A stretch of DNA of 36,565 nucleotides, from contig JAFXMW010000022.1 in NCBI GenBank assembly GCA_017530105.1, positions 1 to 36,565 of the forward strand. The letters run 5' to 3'. The notes under the pieces are model-generated. The model made no database searches, was not told the origin of the DNA, and saw only the letters and a list, made by a program, of their open reading frames with translations. This stretch comes from Bacteroidales bacterium. GTDB lineage: Bacteria > Bacteroidota > Bacteroidia > Bacteroidales > P3. Made by a program: the position numbers and the translations under genes. Of this stretch, positions 1 through 7,707 are shown piece by piece (the stretch's first letter is position 1; every line of letters starts with the position of its first letter).

Positions 1-1
1 A

Positions 2-166
2 TTGCAAGAATTAAAAGAGAAAGGAATTATTGAAGAGAGAGAGGATGTTGGAGAATGTAAATTCATCATATTTATTCTTAAAGGTACTTTGATTATTTTT
101 CCCATTATCATGATATTGATAATTACGTCAACATTTTTTTTTAATGAATATATTGGGATAGAGTGA
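2..166 (+). CDS. C-terminal end of a small membrane protein (partial)
   Basis: An open frame enters from the left edge and stops at TGA 164-166, giving 54 residues. The first half is charged (LQELKEKGIIEEREDVGE). The second half is a hydrophobic stretch rich in Ile, Leu and Phe that would make one membrane segment, followed by a short tail ending in GIE. I do not recognise the family. It lies 36 bp before an orphan RHS toxin fragment, so it may be the immunity protein of a preceding toxin cassette, which are often small membrane proteins; this is inference from position only. The base composition is AT-rich, like the next two genes and unlike the GC-richer genes after 4 kb. Confidence 0.45.
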   Translation: MQELKEKGIIEEREDVGECKFIIFILKGTLIIFPIIMILIITSTFFFNEYIGIE

Positions 167-202
167 TAGTATCTAATGCACAAATAACTAAATAAATAAT
201 AG

Positions 203-1069
203 TTGAACCAACAAGTCCATAAATACGAAAGACTAAACCGCATTCAAACCATGCGATTTTATCTCTTCGTTTTCACGGGCAAAGAACGGGACGAGGAGAC
301 GGGGTATTCTTATTTCAGTGCCAGGTACCTTGACAACGAGATTCTGACATCTTTCCTGTCGGTAGACAGATACGCATCCAAATATCCCTTTATATCACCG
401 TATGCATACTGTGCGTGGAACCCGATGAAACTAATTGATCCTACAGGGGATACTTTGGTGGCAAAAGAGAGTGGTTCTAAAAAAGATATTAAAGGAGTAG
501 CCGGAAAATATGGAGATAGAATTCAATTTGATGAAAATGGGATAGCATCTATTGATTATTCAGGTATGACAGAAAGCGAAATAAAAAAAATGAAAAAGCA
601 CAAAGGCGTTGCTCTTTTATCAGATATTATCGAGTCAGACAAAAAGATATTATATGAAGCAACAGATATTATCCTAGTAACAACTCTTGATGGGAAAAGA
701 ATCGCTGGAACAATTGCCAACGATAATAATGGCGTGGTAAATCTATCCAGGTATGGACATGACTCCAATAATGGATATTCTTATATGCCTCAGGATGGTT
801 ATGATGGCCAAGTAATCATTTCGGCTTCTGGGGAATGGAGAAACCCACAAGGCTTTGATTGCAGGATTGAAATAGTATCTCATGAATTAGCAGAGAATTA
901 TGCCAGAACACATCTAAATCGAGATTATCGAGGAACAGAGTCAGCGCACAGATATGCGAATGCCAGAATGAAGAATTTGCATGAATATTACACTTATAAA
1001 TCAAATTATGATCCAAGGAAGATTTCACCAGCCGACCAAGAAAAGGTACGTAAGTATTTGGGAAATTAA
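203..1069 (+). CDS. Orphan RHS-core fragment with variable C-terminal toxin-like domain
   Basis: Residues about 25-83 match the end of the RHS repeat-associated core: FTGKERDEETGYSYFSARYL, then the conserved N-P-x(5)-DPTGD boundary. After DPTGD the remaining ~205 residues are unrelated variable sequence, as in polymorphic toxins where a new toxin tip follows the RHS core. The tip has H227-E-L-A-E-N, then H237, then E246-S-A-H249-R-Y-A-N, a pattern that recalls zincin-type metallopeptidase tips (HEL followed by a downstream helix), but the HExxH signature is not complete. The frame opens right after a TAG at 200-202, and upstream sequence is not RHS-like, so this is a truncated, displaced tip rather than a full RHS protein. 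The start is uncertain: TTG 203 or ATG 251. It could be expressed only after recombination with a complete rhs gene. Confidence 0.7.
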   Translation: MNQQVHKYERLNRIQTMRFYLFVFTGKERDEETGYSYFSARYLDNEILTSFLSVDRYASKYPFISPYAYCAWNPMKLIDPTGDTLVAKESGSKKDIKGVAGKYGDRIQFDENGIASIDYSGMTESEIKKMKKHKGVALLSDIIESDKKILYEATDIILVTTLDGKRIAGTIANDNNGVVNLSRYGHDSNNGYSYMPQDGYDGQVIISASGEWRNPQGFDCRIEIVSHELAENYARTHLNRDYRGTESAHRYANARMKNLHEYYTYKSNYDPRKISPADQEKVRKYLGN

Positions 1070-1646
1070 AAAACTGTATATTTTTATCTTTTTTATCTCC
1101 AACATTCCGTGTGGATTATGTATAAATGCTCAATATAGATGGGATTGTAGTAAAAACTATGATAGTCTTCGAAACGACAAAACGTACTCATTCTGCTACA
1201 AGGTCGAGTCAGTTTATCATCCCACCCAACTATATTATGAAATGACTGAAAAAAACGAAAAGGAAAATATTGTAGTCTTTCATAATATTGATTATAACGA
1301 CATCCCTATTTGCTATGGAGCATTGCAAATCTCTATTGATGGACATGACACTATTATTTTTACAGACACGTTAGGAATTGCTCGCATTATATTGCCCTAT
1401 AATGCTCAAACCATCAAAATATCCACATTTACAAGACCAAAGGGATTCCAAATCACCACCACAGATAGGAGTGTTCCATCGCTAATAGAGATTGTGTGGG
1501 GCTCCATCGAAGATGGCTCATCAATTTTGATGTTATATAGCAAAGTACCTTTGAAATTCAAAGAATTAAGAGAAATTAGTAGTTCATTGTTTATGGGAAA
1601 TCATATCGAGTCTGAATCATTTTATTATTTCTTTACTAATGAATAA
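981..1646 (+). CDS. Predicted exported protein, candidate immunity partner of the RHS tip
   Basis: This 221-codon frame overlaps the end of the RHS toxin gene. A hydrophobic segment at residues ~31-48 (LYIFIFFISNIPCGLCINA) followed by QYRWDC looks like a signal peptide, so the true start is probably downstream of ATG 981: ATG 1008, or a non-ATG codon such as ATT 1056, immediately before IKKLYIF. The mature part has a stretch like a carboxypeptidase-regulatory beta-sandwich (GALQISIDGHDTIIF, then TDTLGIARIILP). No family is recognised with certainty. Overlap with the toxin gene and shared AT-rich composition are what one expects of a toxin-immunity pair. Export would place it in the periplasm. 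Confidence in coding is good; the immunity role is inference. Confidence 0.55.
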   Translation: MNITLINQIMIQGRFHQPTKKRYVSIWEIKKLYIFIFFISNIPCGLCINAQYRWDCSKNYDSLRNDKTYSFCYKVESVYHPTQLYYEMTEKNEKENIVVFHNIDYNDIPICYGALQISIDGHDTIIFTDTLGIARIILPYNAQTIKISTFTRPKGFQITTTDRSVPSLIEIVWGSIEDGSSILMLYSKVPLKFKELREISSSLFMGNHIESESFYYFFTNE

Positions 1647-1751
1647 GAATTGGCAAAGGGACGATGGGCAGTAATGAAGTGAATCTATACGTCGTATTTA
1701 ACAATATGGGTTCACTTCAGTACATGTCCCACATCCCATGCCTCATCAGTT

Positions 1752-1837
1752 CCCCGACACCGCGGATGTTCGACACCGTGCCGTTGGTCTGGATTCGCAA
1801 TCCGGCCCCTCTGAGTAACTGGATTTACAATTCGCAA
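1752..1837 (-). repeat. REP-like repeat, left inverted copy
   Basis: The minus strand reads GGCCGGATTGCGAATCC, then CCAACGGCACGGTGTC, then GAACATCCGC. The core GGATT-CGC-AATCC at 1791-1803 is a perfect small palindrome, and a second, imperfect one (GGATTTACAATTC) lies at 1820-1832. The same order of blocks is found at 3437-3524 on the plus strand, so the two copies are inverted around the gene at 1928-3376. This 280-bp interval between 1647 and 1927 otherwise shows no credible gene. Confidence 0.6.
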
Positions 1838-1927
1838 TAAAATATACCGAAATGATACGGTATGGATGGCAATAAAAAACAAACCTTTCGGCATTTTGTC
1901 CGTTGAGACAGTCACCTATCCATAAAT

Positions 1928-3376
1928 TCATTTCGACTTAGCGAAAACGTCTTTCCATTTGTTCACAAGCACCCATCTGCCAGCACTAGTATTACCTTCG
2001 CGAATTAGAACTCCTATTTTTTGCAATGTGGCGAGATCTCGTTGCACGGTTCTGGAATCTACTGACAGAACTACCGACATTTGCTTACTTGAAACAAATG
2101 GATTGTCTTCAATTATTTCACACTCTCTCTTTTGTCTTTCAGTTAGATGAACTTGCGACAAACTTACGACACCACTTACGACAGTATGGCAGCCATTTTC
2201 TCTCTTTGAGATGTCATTCTTGACAATCCTGCCAGTCTTGTCGTCTACGCGTCCTCCTCGCTGAATCTCAGTGAATATCTCACGCTTAATAGTCACAGTC
2301 AGTCCACCAAACTCCTCCTTGAACGTCGGCACCTCCAACTCTTCTTTCCTAAAAGCGTCTGCCACAGTCTCAAATCCACGTCCCCACGCTTCGATAAAGC
2401 CAGCCAAATAGAATGTATTTGCTATCAGTCTGTTTCTCGGCATCGAACTGTGTTCGGAAAACATGTTTGTGACAGTGATACCATCCGGCAGCATACCGTA
2501 ATTCCACAAGGTTATACGGTCATCGAATACTTTCATTTGTATGTCGGGGCCATCATACGACTTGTGAATGATGGCGTTATAAATAAGTTCACGAAGTCCC
2601 AATTCGGGTATTTCGAGTGGTTCTATGCGTTGTAGCCCTTCGTAGTGGATGGGACGGATCAAATACTTGTCGCTTAGGATGGACAAAATCTTGTCTGCCA
2701 TCTGTATAAGGTTGCCTTCAATCAAGTCCTGAGTGAAAAGTTCACTGCCATTTCTTCCAAAGCGTCCGATTTTGAAGCGGGCATTTAGACAGAATTGTTG
2801 TGGGTCTTTACCGAACAGCATAAGAGCAGCCATTGTCAGGCGACCATTATTATCTACCAATCTGAGGTTGGAAAGTATTTTCTGTAGGCTGTCGGTTTTT
2901 GTCTCGGTGGTCAACCTGCCATTATCTACGCCTTTCCTCAGAAAGTATTCAATCGCTGTTGTGTCAATATCATTCAGCGAGGAACGCTCAACAATCTGGC
3001 TATCCCATGTGGCCCCCATCTTCCTCAAAAGGAAATTCTGGGCTGCCGTGCCGTTTAGCTCCTGCAGTGTGCTTCCGGAACGGTAGTATAGTTTGCCATG
3101 ATATGAAATCGGGGTGTTGCTTGGAGTAACCATTACCCGTATATAATCTTTCCCACCCTCATTAAGCAAATCAACATCGTTCACTAAACCCAAACTGTTG
3201 ACAATTTTGTTTGGAATATCCTCCATCAACTTTTTTGCATTATCAACCCCCACTACTCTGCCGTTGTCATCGATGCCGATATAGATGGTGCCCCCTTGGG
3301 CGTTGGCAAATCCGCATATCCATTTCAGGTATTCGTCCTTCCAGAACAGCTTGTATTCTTCATTTTGAGATTCCAT
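1928..3376 (-). CDS. AlbA_2 (Schlafen AAA_4) domain ATP-binding transcriptional regulator
   Basis: The 482-residue protein begins MESQNEEYKLFWKDEYLKW and continues with ICGFANAQGGTIYIGIDDNG, the hallmark of the AlbA_2 / Schlafen AAA_4 N-terminal domain (roughly residues 5-125). The middle carries a GHKL-like ATPase region of the HATPase_c_4 type (LREL-IYNAIIHKSY, then WNYGMLPDGIT, then NRLIANTFYLAGFIEAWGRGF). The C-terminus (about 410-475) is a winged-helix segment (LTERQKRECEIIEDNPFVSS, then SVDSRTVQRDLATLQKIGVL) of the kind that binds DNA. Members of this family are common accessory genes in Bacteroidales and often sit alone or near mobile DNA and defence genes; their targets are mostly unknown. 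Length is typical. It is flanked by inverted REP-like repeats and shows no clear TAnnTTTG promoter upstream. Confidence 0.88.
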   Translation of the reverse strand: MESQNEEYKLFWKDEYLKWICGFANAQGGTIYIGIDDNGRVVGVDNAKKLMEDIPNKIVNSLGLVNDVDLLNEGGKDYIRVMVTPSNTPISYHGKLYYRSGSTLQELNGTAAQNFLLRKMGATWDSQIVERSSLNDIDTTAIEYFLRKGVDNGRLTTETKTDSLQKILSNLRLVDNNGRLTMAALMLFGKDPQQFCLNARFKIGRFGRNGSELFTQDLIEGNLIQMADKILSILSDKYLIRPIHYEGLQRIEPLEIPELGLRELIYNAIIHKSYDGPDIQMKVFDDRITLWNYGMLPDGITVTNMFSEHSSMPRNRLIANTFYLAGFIEAWGRGFETVADAFRKEELEVPTFKEEFGGLTVTIKREIFTEIQRGGRVDDKTGRIVKNDISKRENGCHTVVSGVVSLSQVHLTERQKRECEIIEDNPFVSSKQMSVVLSVDSRTVQRDLATLQKIGVLIREGNTSAGRWVLVNKWKDVFAKSK

Positions 3377-3436
3377 ACTTCAATAACGACTATCGCCACA
3401 ATTTATTGCGTCACCAACAAAAAGCCCATAGCTTAT

Positions 3437-3524
3437 AGATTACAAATCTGGATAATCAGTTAGGCCGGATTTGCAGTCCAGCCCAACGAGAACAACAAGG
3501 GGATACCGAACATCCGCTACGACG
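3437..3524 (+). repeat. REP-like repeat, right inverted copy
   Basis: It contains the perfect palindrome AGATT-ACA-AATCT (3437-3449), then GGCCGGATTTGCAGTCCAGC with an imperfect GGATT-TGC-AGTCC palindrome (3467-3479), then GAACATCCGC. The block order matches the minus-strand copy at 1752-1837. A more diverged third copy may start at 3907 (GATT-TGC-AATC) and share GATGTCCTTGCC with 3515-3526. The whole 3377-3989 interval has no convincing protein-coding gene. Confidence 0.55.
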
Positions 3525-3665
3525 GATGTCCTTGCCGAGGGTGAGAAAGTCTACAACATGTGCAGACTAGTACAGATTAAGAAATACCAACCTAATTTAA
3601 TCGCGATACAATAGGCAGATTATCAAATAATTACCCCCCCCGTCAAAAATATGGTAAATAACTTA

Positions 3666-3695
3666 TTGTCAAATGAAAAAATAGTCGTATCTTTG
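3666..3695 (+). promoter_or_regulatory. Bacteroidota-type promoter without a protein gene
   Basis: TTG at 3666-3668 and TATCTTTG at 3688-3695, separated by 19 bp, fit the phylum's -33/-7 promoter. The next plus-strand protein gene is nearly 1 kb away behind the convergent gene at 3990-4556, so this promoter would drive a non-coding transcript. Confidence 0.6.
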
Positions 3696-3701
3696 CACAC
3701 G

Positions 3702-3900
3702 AAACCGAATGTTAAACAACAGTTGTCTAGCAGATTAATGGGTTCTGTCTGTTTAGATGACCAAAAAGTGAATAAATAGAACCCGCCTTAATTGAATGAT
3801 TGTTGGACGTTTCTTCTATTAACGTCTACATCTCTCTTGTATGCATCCCATCTAACGGCTTATTATCAACGGCTGCATGTTAATCCTATATCTTTCGACC
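3702..3900 (+). ncRNA. Candidate structured small RNA downstream of an orphan promoter
   Basis: Following the promoter at 3688-3695 there is about 200 nt with no credible ORF but several possible stems: GGGTTCT paired with AGAACCC (both within 3740-3784, 31-nt loop), and GGACGTT with AACGTCT (about 3806-3828). I do not recognise the RNA family; 6S-like or species-specific sRNA are possibilities. The 3' end is not defined, as no strong U-tract terminator follows. Confidence 0.3.
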
Positions 3901-3956
3901 GCTCATGATTTGCAATCCTGCTGCAACAACAACCAAAGCCTCACTCATAAAATGAT

Positions 3957-3980
3957 GTCCTTGCCATACATGGCGAGGAC
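3957..3980 (-). terminator. Hairpin just after the TsaC-like gene
   Basis: A 9-bp stem (one wobble) of GTCCTTGCC with GGCGAGGAC around a 6-nt loop lies 10 nt past the minus-strand stop at 3990. The downstream minus-strand sequence ATCATTTTATG is only moderately U-rich, so termination is plausible but weak. The left arm is shared with the nearby repeat (GATGTCCTTGCC). Confidence 0.4.
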
Positions 3981-3989
3981 TTCGTTTTA

Positions 3990-4556
3990 CTATTCTCTAA
4001 TTATCGTGACTAGTCCATCGGGGTTCACCTTCAGTACTCGGCTGGAACCTGTGGGGATGTGGCGGAACTCCGGCAAGTCGGGCAGGCAGCAATCCACACG
4101 TTGCTTCAAAGCCTCGTCGATGTCAGCATAGCACCGGGGAGCAGGATGACCAGAGAGGTTGGCAGAGGTACTCACAATAGGATGCCCCAACCGATGCAAC
4201 AGCTCCTGACAAAAGTCCATGCGTGGCACACGCACACCCACTGTGCCATCGGAAGCCAGCAAGTTCATGGGCAGAGGTAACGCCACATAGCGGGCAGGTA
4301 CCACTACCGTTGTAGGTCTATCGCTCTCCAACAGCAGGGTCTTTACCTCCTGCGACACATCGGGCGAAAGCATATCTGACGCTACCAAAATAAGCATCGA
4401 CTTACTATGGTCGCGCTCTTTGATGGCATATACCCGCTCAATGGCGGAGACATCAAGGGCATCGCACCCGATACCCCAAATAGTGTCGGTAGGATAGAGC
4501 AGTGTTTGCCCCTGTTTAAGGGCTGAAAGGGCAGTCTGAATGGGGTCTTTCACCAT
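3990..4556 (-). CDS. tsaC: Threonylcarbamoyl-AMP synthase (TsaC/Sua5/YrdC family)
   Basis: The enzyme makes L-threonylcarbamoyladenylate from threonine, bicarbonate and ATP, the first step of the t6A37 tRNA modification, in the cytosol. The protein shows the YrdC fold signatures: YPTDTIWGIGCDALD near the N-terminus, the K-x-R-x(2)-SKSMLIL stretch (KERDHSKSMLIL), GVRVPR, and STSANLSGHPAP near the middle-to-end. At 188 residues it is the short TsaC form without the Sua5 C-terminal domain. I chose ATG 4556 (MVKDPIQTAL) because the longer frame would begin at a TTG that lies inside the promoter box at 4578-4585. It is divergent from the peptide transporter gene and shares a palindromic promoter with it. 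Confidence 0.93.
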   Translation of the reverse strand: MVKDPIQTALSALKQGQTLLYPTDTIWGIGCDALDVSAIERVYAIKERDHSKSMLILVASDMLSPDVSQEVKTLLLESDRPTTVVVPARYVALPLPMNLLASDGTVGVRVPRMDFCQELLHRLGHPIVSTSANLSGHPAPRCYADIDEALKQRVDCCLPDLPEFRHIPTGSSRVLKVNPDGLVTIIRE

Positions 4557-4575
4557 GTTTTTTGTTAAATTTTTT

Positions 4576-4616
4576 TGCAAAGATACGAATTATTCAGATT
4601 TATTCGTATCTTTGCA
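4576..4616. promoter_or_regulatory. Palindromic divergent promoter pair
   Basis: A perfect 15-bp inverted repeat (TGCAAAGATACGAAT, 11-nt spacer, ATTCGTATCTTTGCA) contains a TATCTTTG box on each strand: minus at 4585-4578 toward tsaC and plus at 4607-4614 toward the POT transporter. The boxes lie back to back only 21 bp apart. Confidence 0.75.
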
Positions 4617-4683
4617 GGGTAAAAAAAAATACTATAGTTGATTGTAACAAATTCAAATTATTAATAATCAAAAATGTACTATT

Positions 4684-6351
4684 ATGAACAGTATCATTAA
4701 TCTTTGGGAGACCAACCGCCCGTTATGTGTTTTAATAGGCGTTATCATCATTGTCATCCCATTCTTGATTTATTACCTTCGCAAAGCGAGGAAAGAACAC
4801 CCCAAGGGCCTTATTGCGGCAGCCTTGAGTAACATGGGTGAGCGTTTCGGCTATTACATTATGAATGCCGTGCTCGTACTCTTCATCTGCTCTAAGTTCG
4901 GCATCTCCGACGAGGTGTCGGGCATCATGTTTGCCGTTTTCTATTTCCTTATCTATGTGCTCAGCCTGCCTGGCGGCATTATTGCGGACCGCACACAGAA
5001 TTACAAGAGCACCATTATCTGGGGTATTGTGGTGATGGCCTTGGGCTATGCCATTCTTTCTATCCCGGTGTTCAGCGACCACGGTGGATTCTCGTGGGTG
5101 CTGGTCATCACGATGCTTGCTCTGATTCTGATTGCCTGCGGTAACGGTTTGTTCAAAGGCAACCTGCAGGCCATTGTGGGTCAACTGTACGACGACTTTG
5201 AAGCCGAAGCTGCCAAGAAAGGACCCGAAGCACTTGCCTTGGCAAGAAGCAAACGTGACCCGGGCTTCCAGATTTTCTACGTATTCATCAACATCGGCGG
5301 CGTTATCGCTCCCTTTATTGCTCCTCTCATCCGCAACTGGTGGCTGAAGACTCAGCACTACATCTACAATGCCGACCTGCCCCGTCTGTGCCACAAATTC
5401 GTTCAGGGCACTATGGAGGGCAACGATATGGACAACCTCAACACCCTCACTCAGTCTATCCCCCAAGCCACTGAAAACCTGCCTGAGTTCTGCAACAACT
5501 ACCTGACAGTGTACAACACGGGCGTTCATCTGGCCTTCATTGCATCGGTTCTGGCCATGCTTATTTCCCTGTTCATCTTCCTCAGTGTCAAGAACCGTCT
5601 CCCCAACCCCGTAAAGAAAGAGAAGAAAGCCGAAGCTCAGTACACTGAGGCTGAACGTCAAGCCAATGCCAAGGAAATCAAACAGCGTATGTATGCCCTG
5701 TATGCCGTTCTCGGTGTTGCCGTATTCTTCTGGTTCTCGTTCCACCAGAACACTCAGTCGCTCACCATTTTTGCCCGCGACTTTGTTGACACCAGCGCCA
5801 TCCCGCCCGAGATTCTGCAGTGTATCAATCCTTTCTTTGTCATTATCCTGACTCCTATCGTCATGTGGATTTTTGCTGCCTTTGCTCGTAAGGGCAAAGA
5901 GGTTTCCACTCCGCGCAAGATTGCCCTGGGTATGTTCATTGCGGCATGTGCCTACATCTTCCTGATTGTAGTGGCTGCAATCAACAACTATCCTTCTGGC
6001 GATGCCTTCAAGGTTCTGCCCGAAGCAACAAAGATGGCCATGCGGTCCAGCCCGTCAATACTGATTCTCACTTACTTCTTCCTGACGGTTGCCGAGCTGT
6101 TCATCTCGCCGCTGGGCCTCTCCTTCGTGTCAAAGATTGCTCCCAAGCACCTGCAAGGTATCTGCCAAGGTCTGTGGCTCTCAGCCACTGCTATCGGCAA
6201 CCTGTTCATCTTCTTGGGTGTCAAGATGCTCAACGCCTTCCCGCACCAGTGGATGACTTGGGGTGTGTTTGCAATCTTCTGCCTCATCTCCATGGGTGTC
6301 ATGCTCGGAATGCTCAAATGGCTCGAGCGCATCACTGCCGATAATCAATAA
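4684..6351 (+). CDS. Proton-dependent oligopeptide transporter (POT/PTR family, MFS)
   Basis: The 555-residue inner-membrane protein carries the POT motif SNMGERFGYYIMNAVLVLF in its first third (the ExxER-F-YY proton-coupling region) and PGGIIADR right after, and about 14 hydrophobic segments. Near residue 170 it has RDPGFQIFYVFINIGGVIAP, another family signature. It imports di- and tripeptides with protons. There is an insert between the central helices (about residues 225-280) as seen in many Bacteroidales members. Peptide import fits an amino-acid-fermenting lifestyle. It is transcribed alone from the palindromic promoter at 4607-4614, with a ~65-nt leader, and is closed by the hairpin at 6371-6400. 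Confidence 0.93.
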   Translation: MNSIINLWETNRPLCVLIGVIIIVIPFLIYYLRKARKEHPKGLIAAALSNMGERFGYYIMNAVLVLFICSKFGISDEVSGIMFAVFYFLIYVLSLPGGIIADRTQNYKSTIIWGIVVMALGYAILSIPVFSDHGGFSWVLVITMLALILIACGNGLFKGNLQAIVGQLYDDFEAEAAKKGPEALALARSKRDPGFQIFYVFINIGGVIAPFIAPLIRNWWLKTQHYIYNADLPRLCHKFVQGTMEGNDMDNLNTLTQSIPQATENLPEFCNNYLTVYNTGVHLAFIASVLAMLISLFIFLSVKNRLPNPVKKEKKAEAQYTEAERQANAKEIKQRMYALYAVLGVAVFFWFSFHQNTQSLTIFARDFVDTSAIPPEILQCINPFFVIILTPIVMWIFAAFARKGKEVSTPRKIALGMFIAACAYIFLIVVAAINNYPSGDAFKVLPEATKMAMRSSPSILILTYFFLTVAELFISPLGLSFVSKIAPKHLQGICQGLWLSATAIGNLFIFLGVKMLNAFPHQWMTWGVFAIFCLISMGVMLGMLKWLERITADNQ

Positions 6352-6370
6352 TCCGATTTACCCATAAATT

Positions 6371-6400
6371 AAAAGCCGGCCCTTGTTGGTCGGCTTTTTT
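6371..6400 (+). terminator. Intrinsic terminator of the POT transporter gene
   Basis: AAAAGCCG pairs with CGGCTTTT, extended by three further pairs, and is followed by a T-run (TTTTTTCG). It lies 20 nt after the stop codon. Confidence 0.85.
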
Positions 6401-6408
6401 CGTGCCTA

Positions 6409-6448
6409 AGAAAAGCGGGAACTTCCAAAAAGAAGCTCCCGCTTTTCT
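6409..6448 (-). terminator. Strong hairpin terminator of the kal-atoD operon
   Basis: AGAAAAGCGGGA pairs perfectly with TCCCGCTTTTCT, with four more pairs beyond one mismatch and a short A-rich loop. It lies 20 nt past the kal stop; the minus strand continues TTTTCTTA. It would also back up the plus-strand terminator. Confidence 0.75.
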
Positions 6449-6468
6449 AATGCCTTATGTCAAAAAAA

Positions 6469-6861
6469 CTACTTGTTGTAGCGCTGACACTCTTTGGGGG
6501 TGACACAGGTACCCGTGGCACGGCAAACGAGAATGCGTTCCTCAAGCACCTCAGCAGCACTGGCGCTGATTTCGGGCAGGGTGCGGATGACCTTGTAAGC
6601 CTCAAATTTCATTTTGCGCGAGGTATTGCCGACGTGGGTGATTTCGCCGTAAGCCTCAATATAGTCGCCTGCATAAACAGGGGCCTTGAATTCAACCATG
6701 TCGTAGGCGCAGAAGAGTCCTTCGTCGCCGTCCTGTTTAATGAGCAGTTCTGTGGCCACATCGCCGAAGAGGTGAACCATGTGGGCACCGTCGACAAGAT
6801 TGCCGCCGTAATGGGCATCTTTTGCGCTCATGCGAACGCGGAGCATAGAGGTGATAGCCAT
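6469..6861 (-). CDS. kal: 3-aminobutyryl-CoA ammonia-lyase (hotdog fold)
   Basis: The 130-residue protein has the look of the Kal family: [17 protein letters not shown] followed by a hydrophobic helix, then [20 protein letters not shown], typical of small hotdog-fold acyl-CoA enzymes. Kal removes ammonia from L-3-aminobutyryl-CoA to give crotonyl-CoA in lysine fermentation. A generic thioesterase-like hotdog protein is the alternative, but the GGNLVDGA signature and the adjacent CoA-transferase subunit gene 21 bp upstream favour Kal. It is the second and last gene of its transcription unit, followed by a strong hairpin. Confidence 0.82.
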   Translation of the reverse strand: MAITSMLRVRMSAKDAHYGGNLVDGAHMVHLFGDVATELLIKQDGDEGLFCAYDMVEFKAPVYAGDYIEAYGEITHVGNTSRKMKFEAYKVIRTLPEISASAAEVLEERILVCRATGTCVTPKECQRYNK

Positions 6862-6882
6862 GTTATCTTAAGTTTTTAAAGG

Positions 6883-7530
6883 TTATTTCTTGATGATGAA
6901 GTCGACAAAGATGCCAGGAGTCTTGACATTCTCGGGAGCAATGCTGCCGGTCTTGACAATTTCCTGAGGCTCGACAATGACTACGTCGGCAGCGGTAGCC
7001 ATCATGGGGCAGAAATTCTGTGAGGTGCCCTTGTAGACCAAGTTACCGCTCTCGTCGCAGATGTTGGCACCGATAATAGCCACATCGGCACGGATGGGTT
7101 TCTCCAAAAGATACTCCTTACCATCGACAGTCACTTTTTGTTTGCCATTCTCAACCACGGTACCCAAACCAGTGGTGGTGAGGACTCCACCAAGGCCAGC
7201 ACCTGCGGCACGAATCTGCTCGGCCAATGTGCCCTGAGGCTGCAGAGTAACGTTCAATTCTCCTGCATTCATCTGGTCGATGGTGTTGTTGTTGGTGCCA
7301 ATATGGGTGGCGATAAGGTTCTTCACCTGATGGTTGGTGATTAATTTGCCTACGCCAACCTCGGGATAGGCTGTGTCGTTGCAAATAATGGTGAGGTCCT
7401 TGACCCCTTTTTCAACCAGTGCGTCGATTAAAGCAATGGGATTGCCTACACCGAGGAATCCGCCAACCATTACGGTCATGCCGTCGTGAATCTTGTCAGC
7501 AGCTTCTTTTACTGTTACGAATTTGTTCAT
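6883..7530 (-). CDS. atoD: Acetoacetate/butyrate CoA-transferase, alpha subunit
   Basis: The 215-residue protein is a full-length class I CoA-transferase alpha subunit: VGGFLGVGNPIALIDAL near the N-terminus, then NDTAYPEVGVGKLI, then THIGTNNNT, and IIGANICDESGNLVYKGTS toward the C-terminus. With its beta partner it would move CoA between acetoacetyl-CoA and butyrate or acetate, which in lysine fermentation handles the acetoacetate made by Kce. The beta-subunit gene, which carries the catalytic Glu, normally follows directly but is absent here; kal follows instead. The gene has a long leader (about 170 nt) from a promoter near 7708-7715. Confidence 0.9.
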   Translation of the reverse strand: MNKFVTVKEAADKIHDGMTVMVGGFLGVGNPIALIDALVEKGVKDLTIICNDTAYPEVGVGKLITNHQVKNLIATHIGTNNNTIDQMNAGELNVTLQPQGTLAEQIRAAGAGLGGVLTTTGLGTVVENGKQKVTVDGKEYLLEKPIRADVAIIGANICDESGNLVYKGTSQNFCPMMATAADVVIVEPQEIVKTGSIAPENVKTPGIFVDFIIKK

Positions 7531-7707
7531 AATATTACTTTGTTTGTTATTTTATTTTTCTTGTCACCGAATTGCAGAATACGATGAAAAGGTAGCAAAA
7601 AGCCACATTTTTTCATTGCTATCCGCTCTCAAGTGTTCTGTTATCGCCTGTTTTTGAAACCGTTCTAACCAAATTGAGAGTATCGTATCCTATTCGGTAT
7701 CAAATTG
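7531..7707 (-). promoter_or_regulatory. Long structured leader of atoD-kal
   Basis: Between the promoter box and the atoD start lies ~170 nt with no ORF. Visible pairings are CTCTCAA with TTGAGAG (plus-strand 7626-7632 and 7673-7679) and an imperfect GGTAGCAA / TTGCTATCC stem around 7590-7625. It could be a regulatory leader; no known riboswitch class is recognised. Confidence 0.3.

Noticed and set aside
1712-1915. Short minus-strand frame with a QRHGVEHPRCRGTDEAW-type product
   Set aside because: It lies across the REP-like repeat; such frames recur because the repeat recurs, not because they are genes.
3631-3645. 8-C run here and another at 16955-16962 as phase-variation tracts
   Set aside because: Both are intergenic and not placed in a promoter spacer or start of any gene that I can support.
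4732-5745. Long minus-strand open frame inside the POT transporter gene
   Set aside because: It is a shadow of the transporter: it overlaps the gene entirely, has no family signature and a low-complexity Glu/Gly/Val-type composition.
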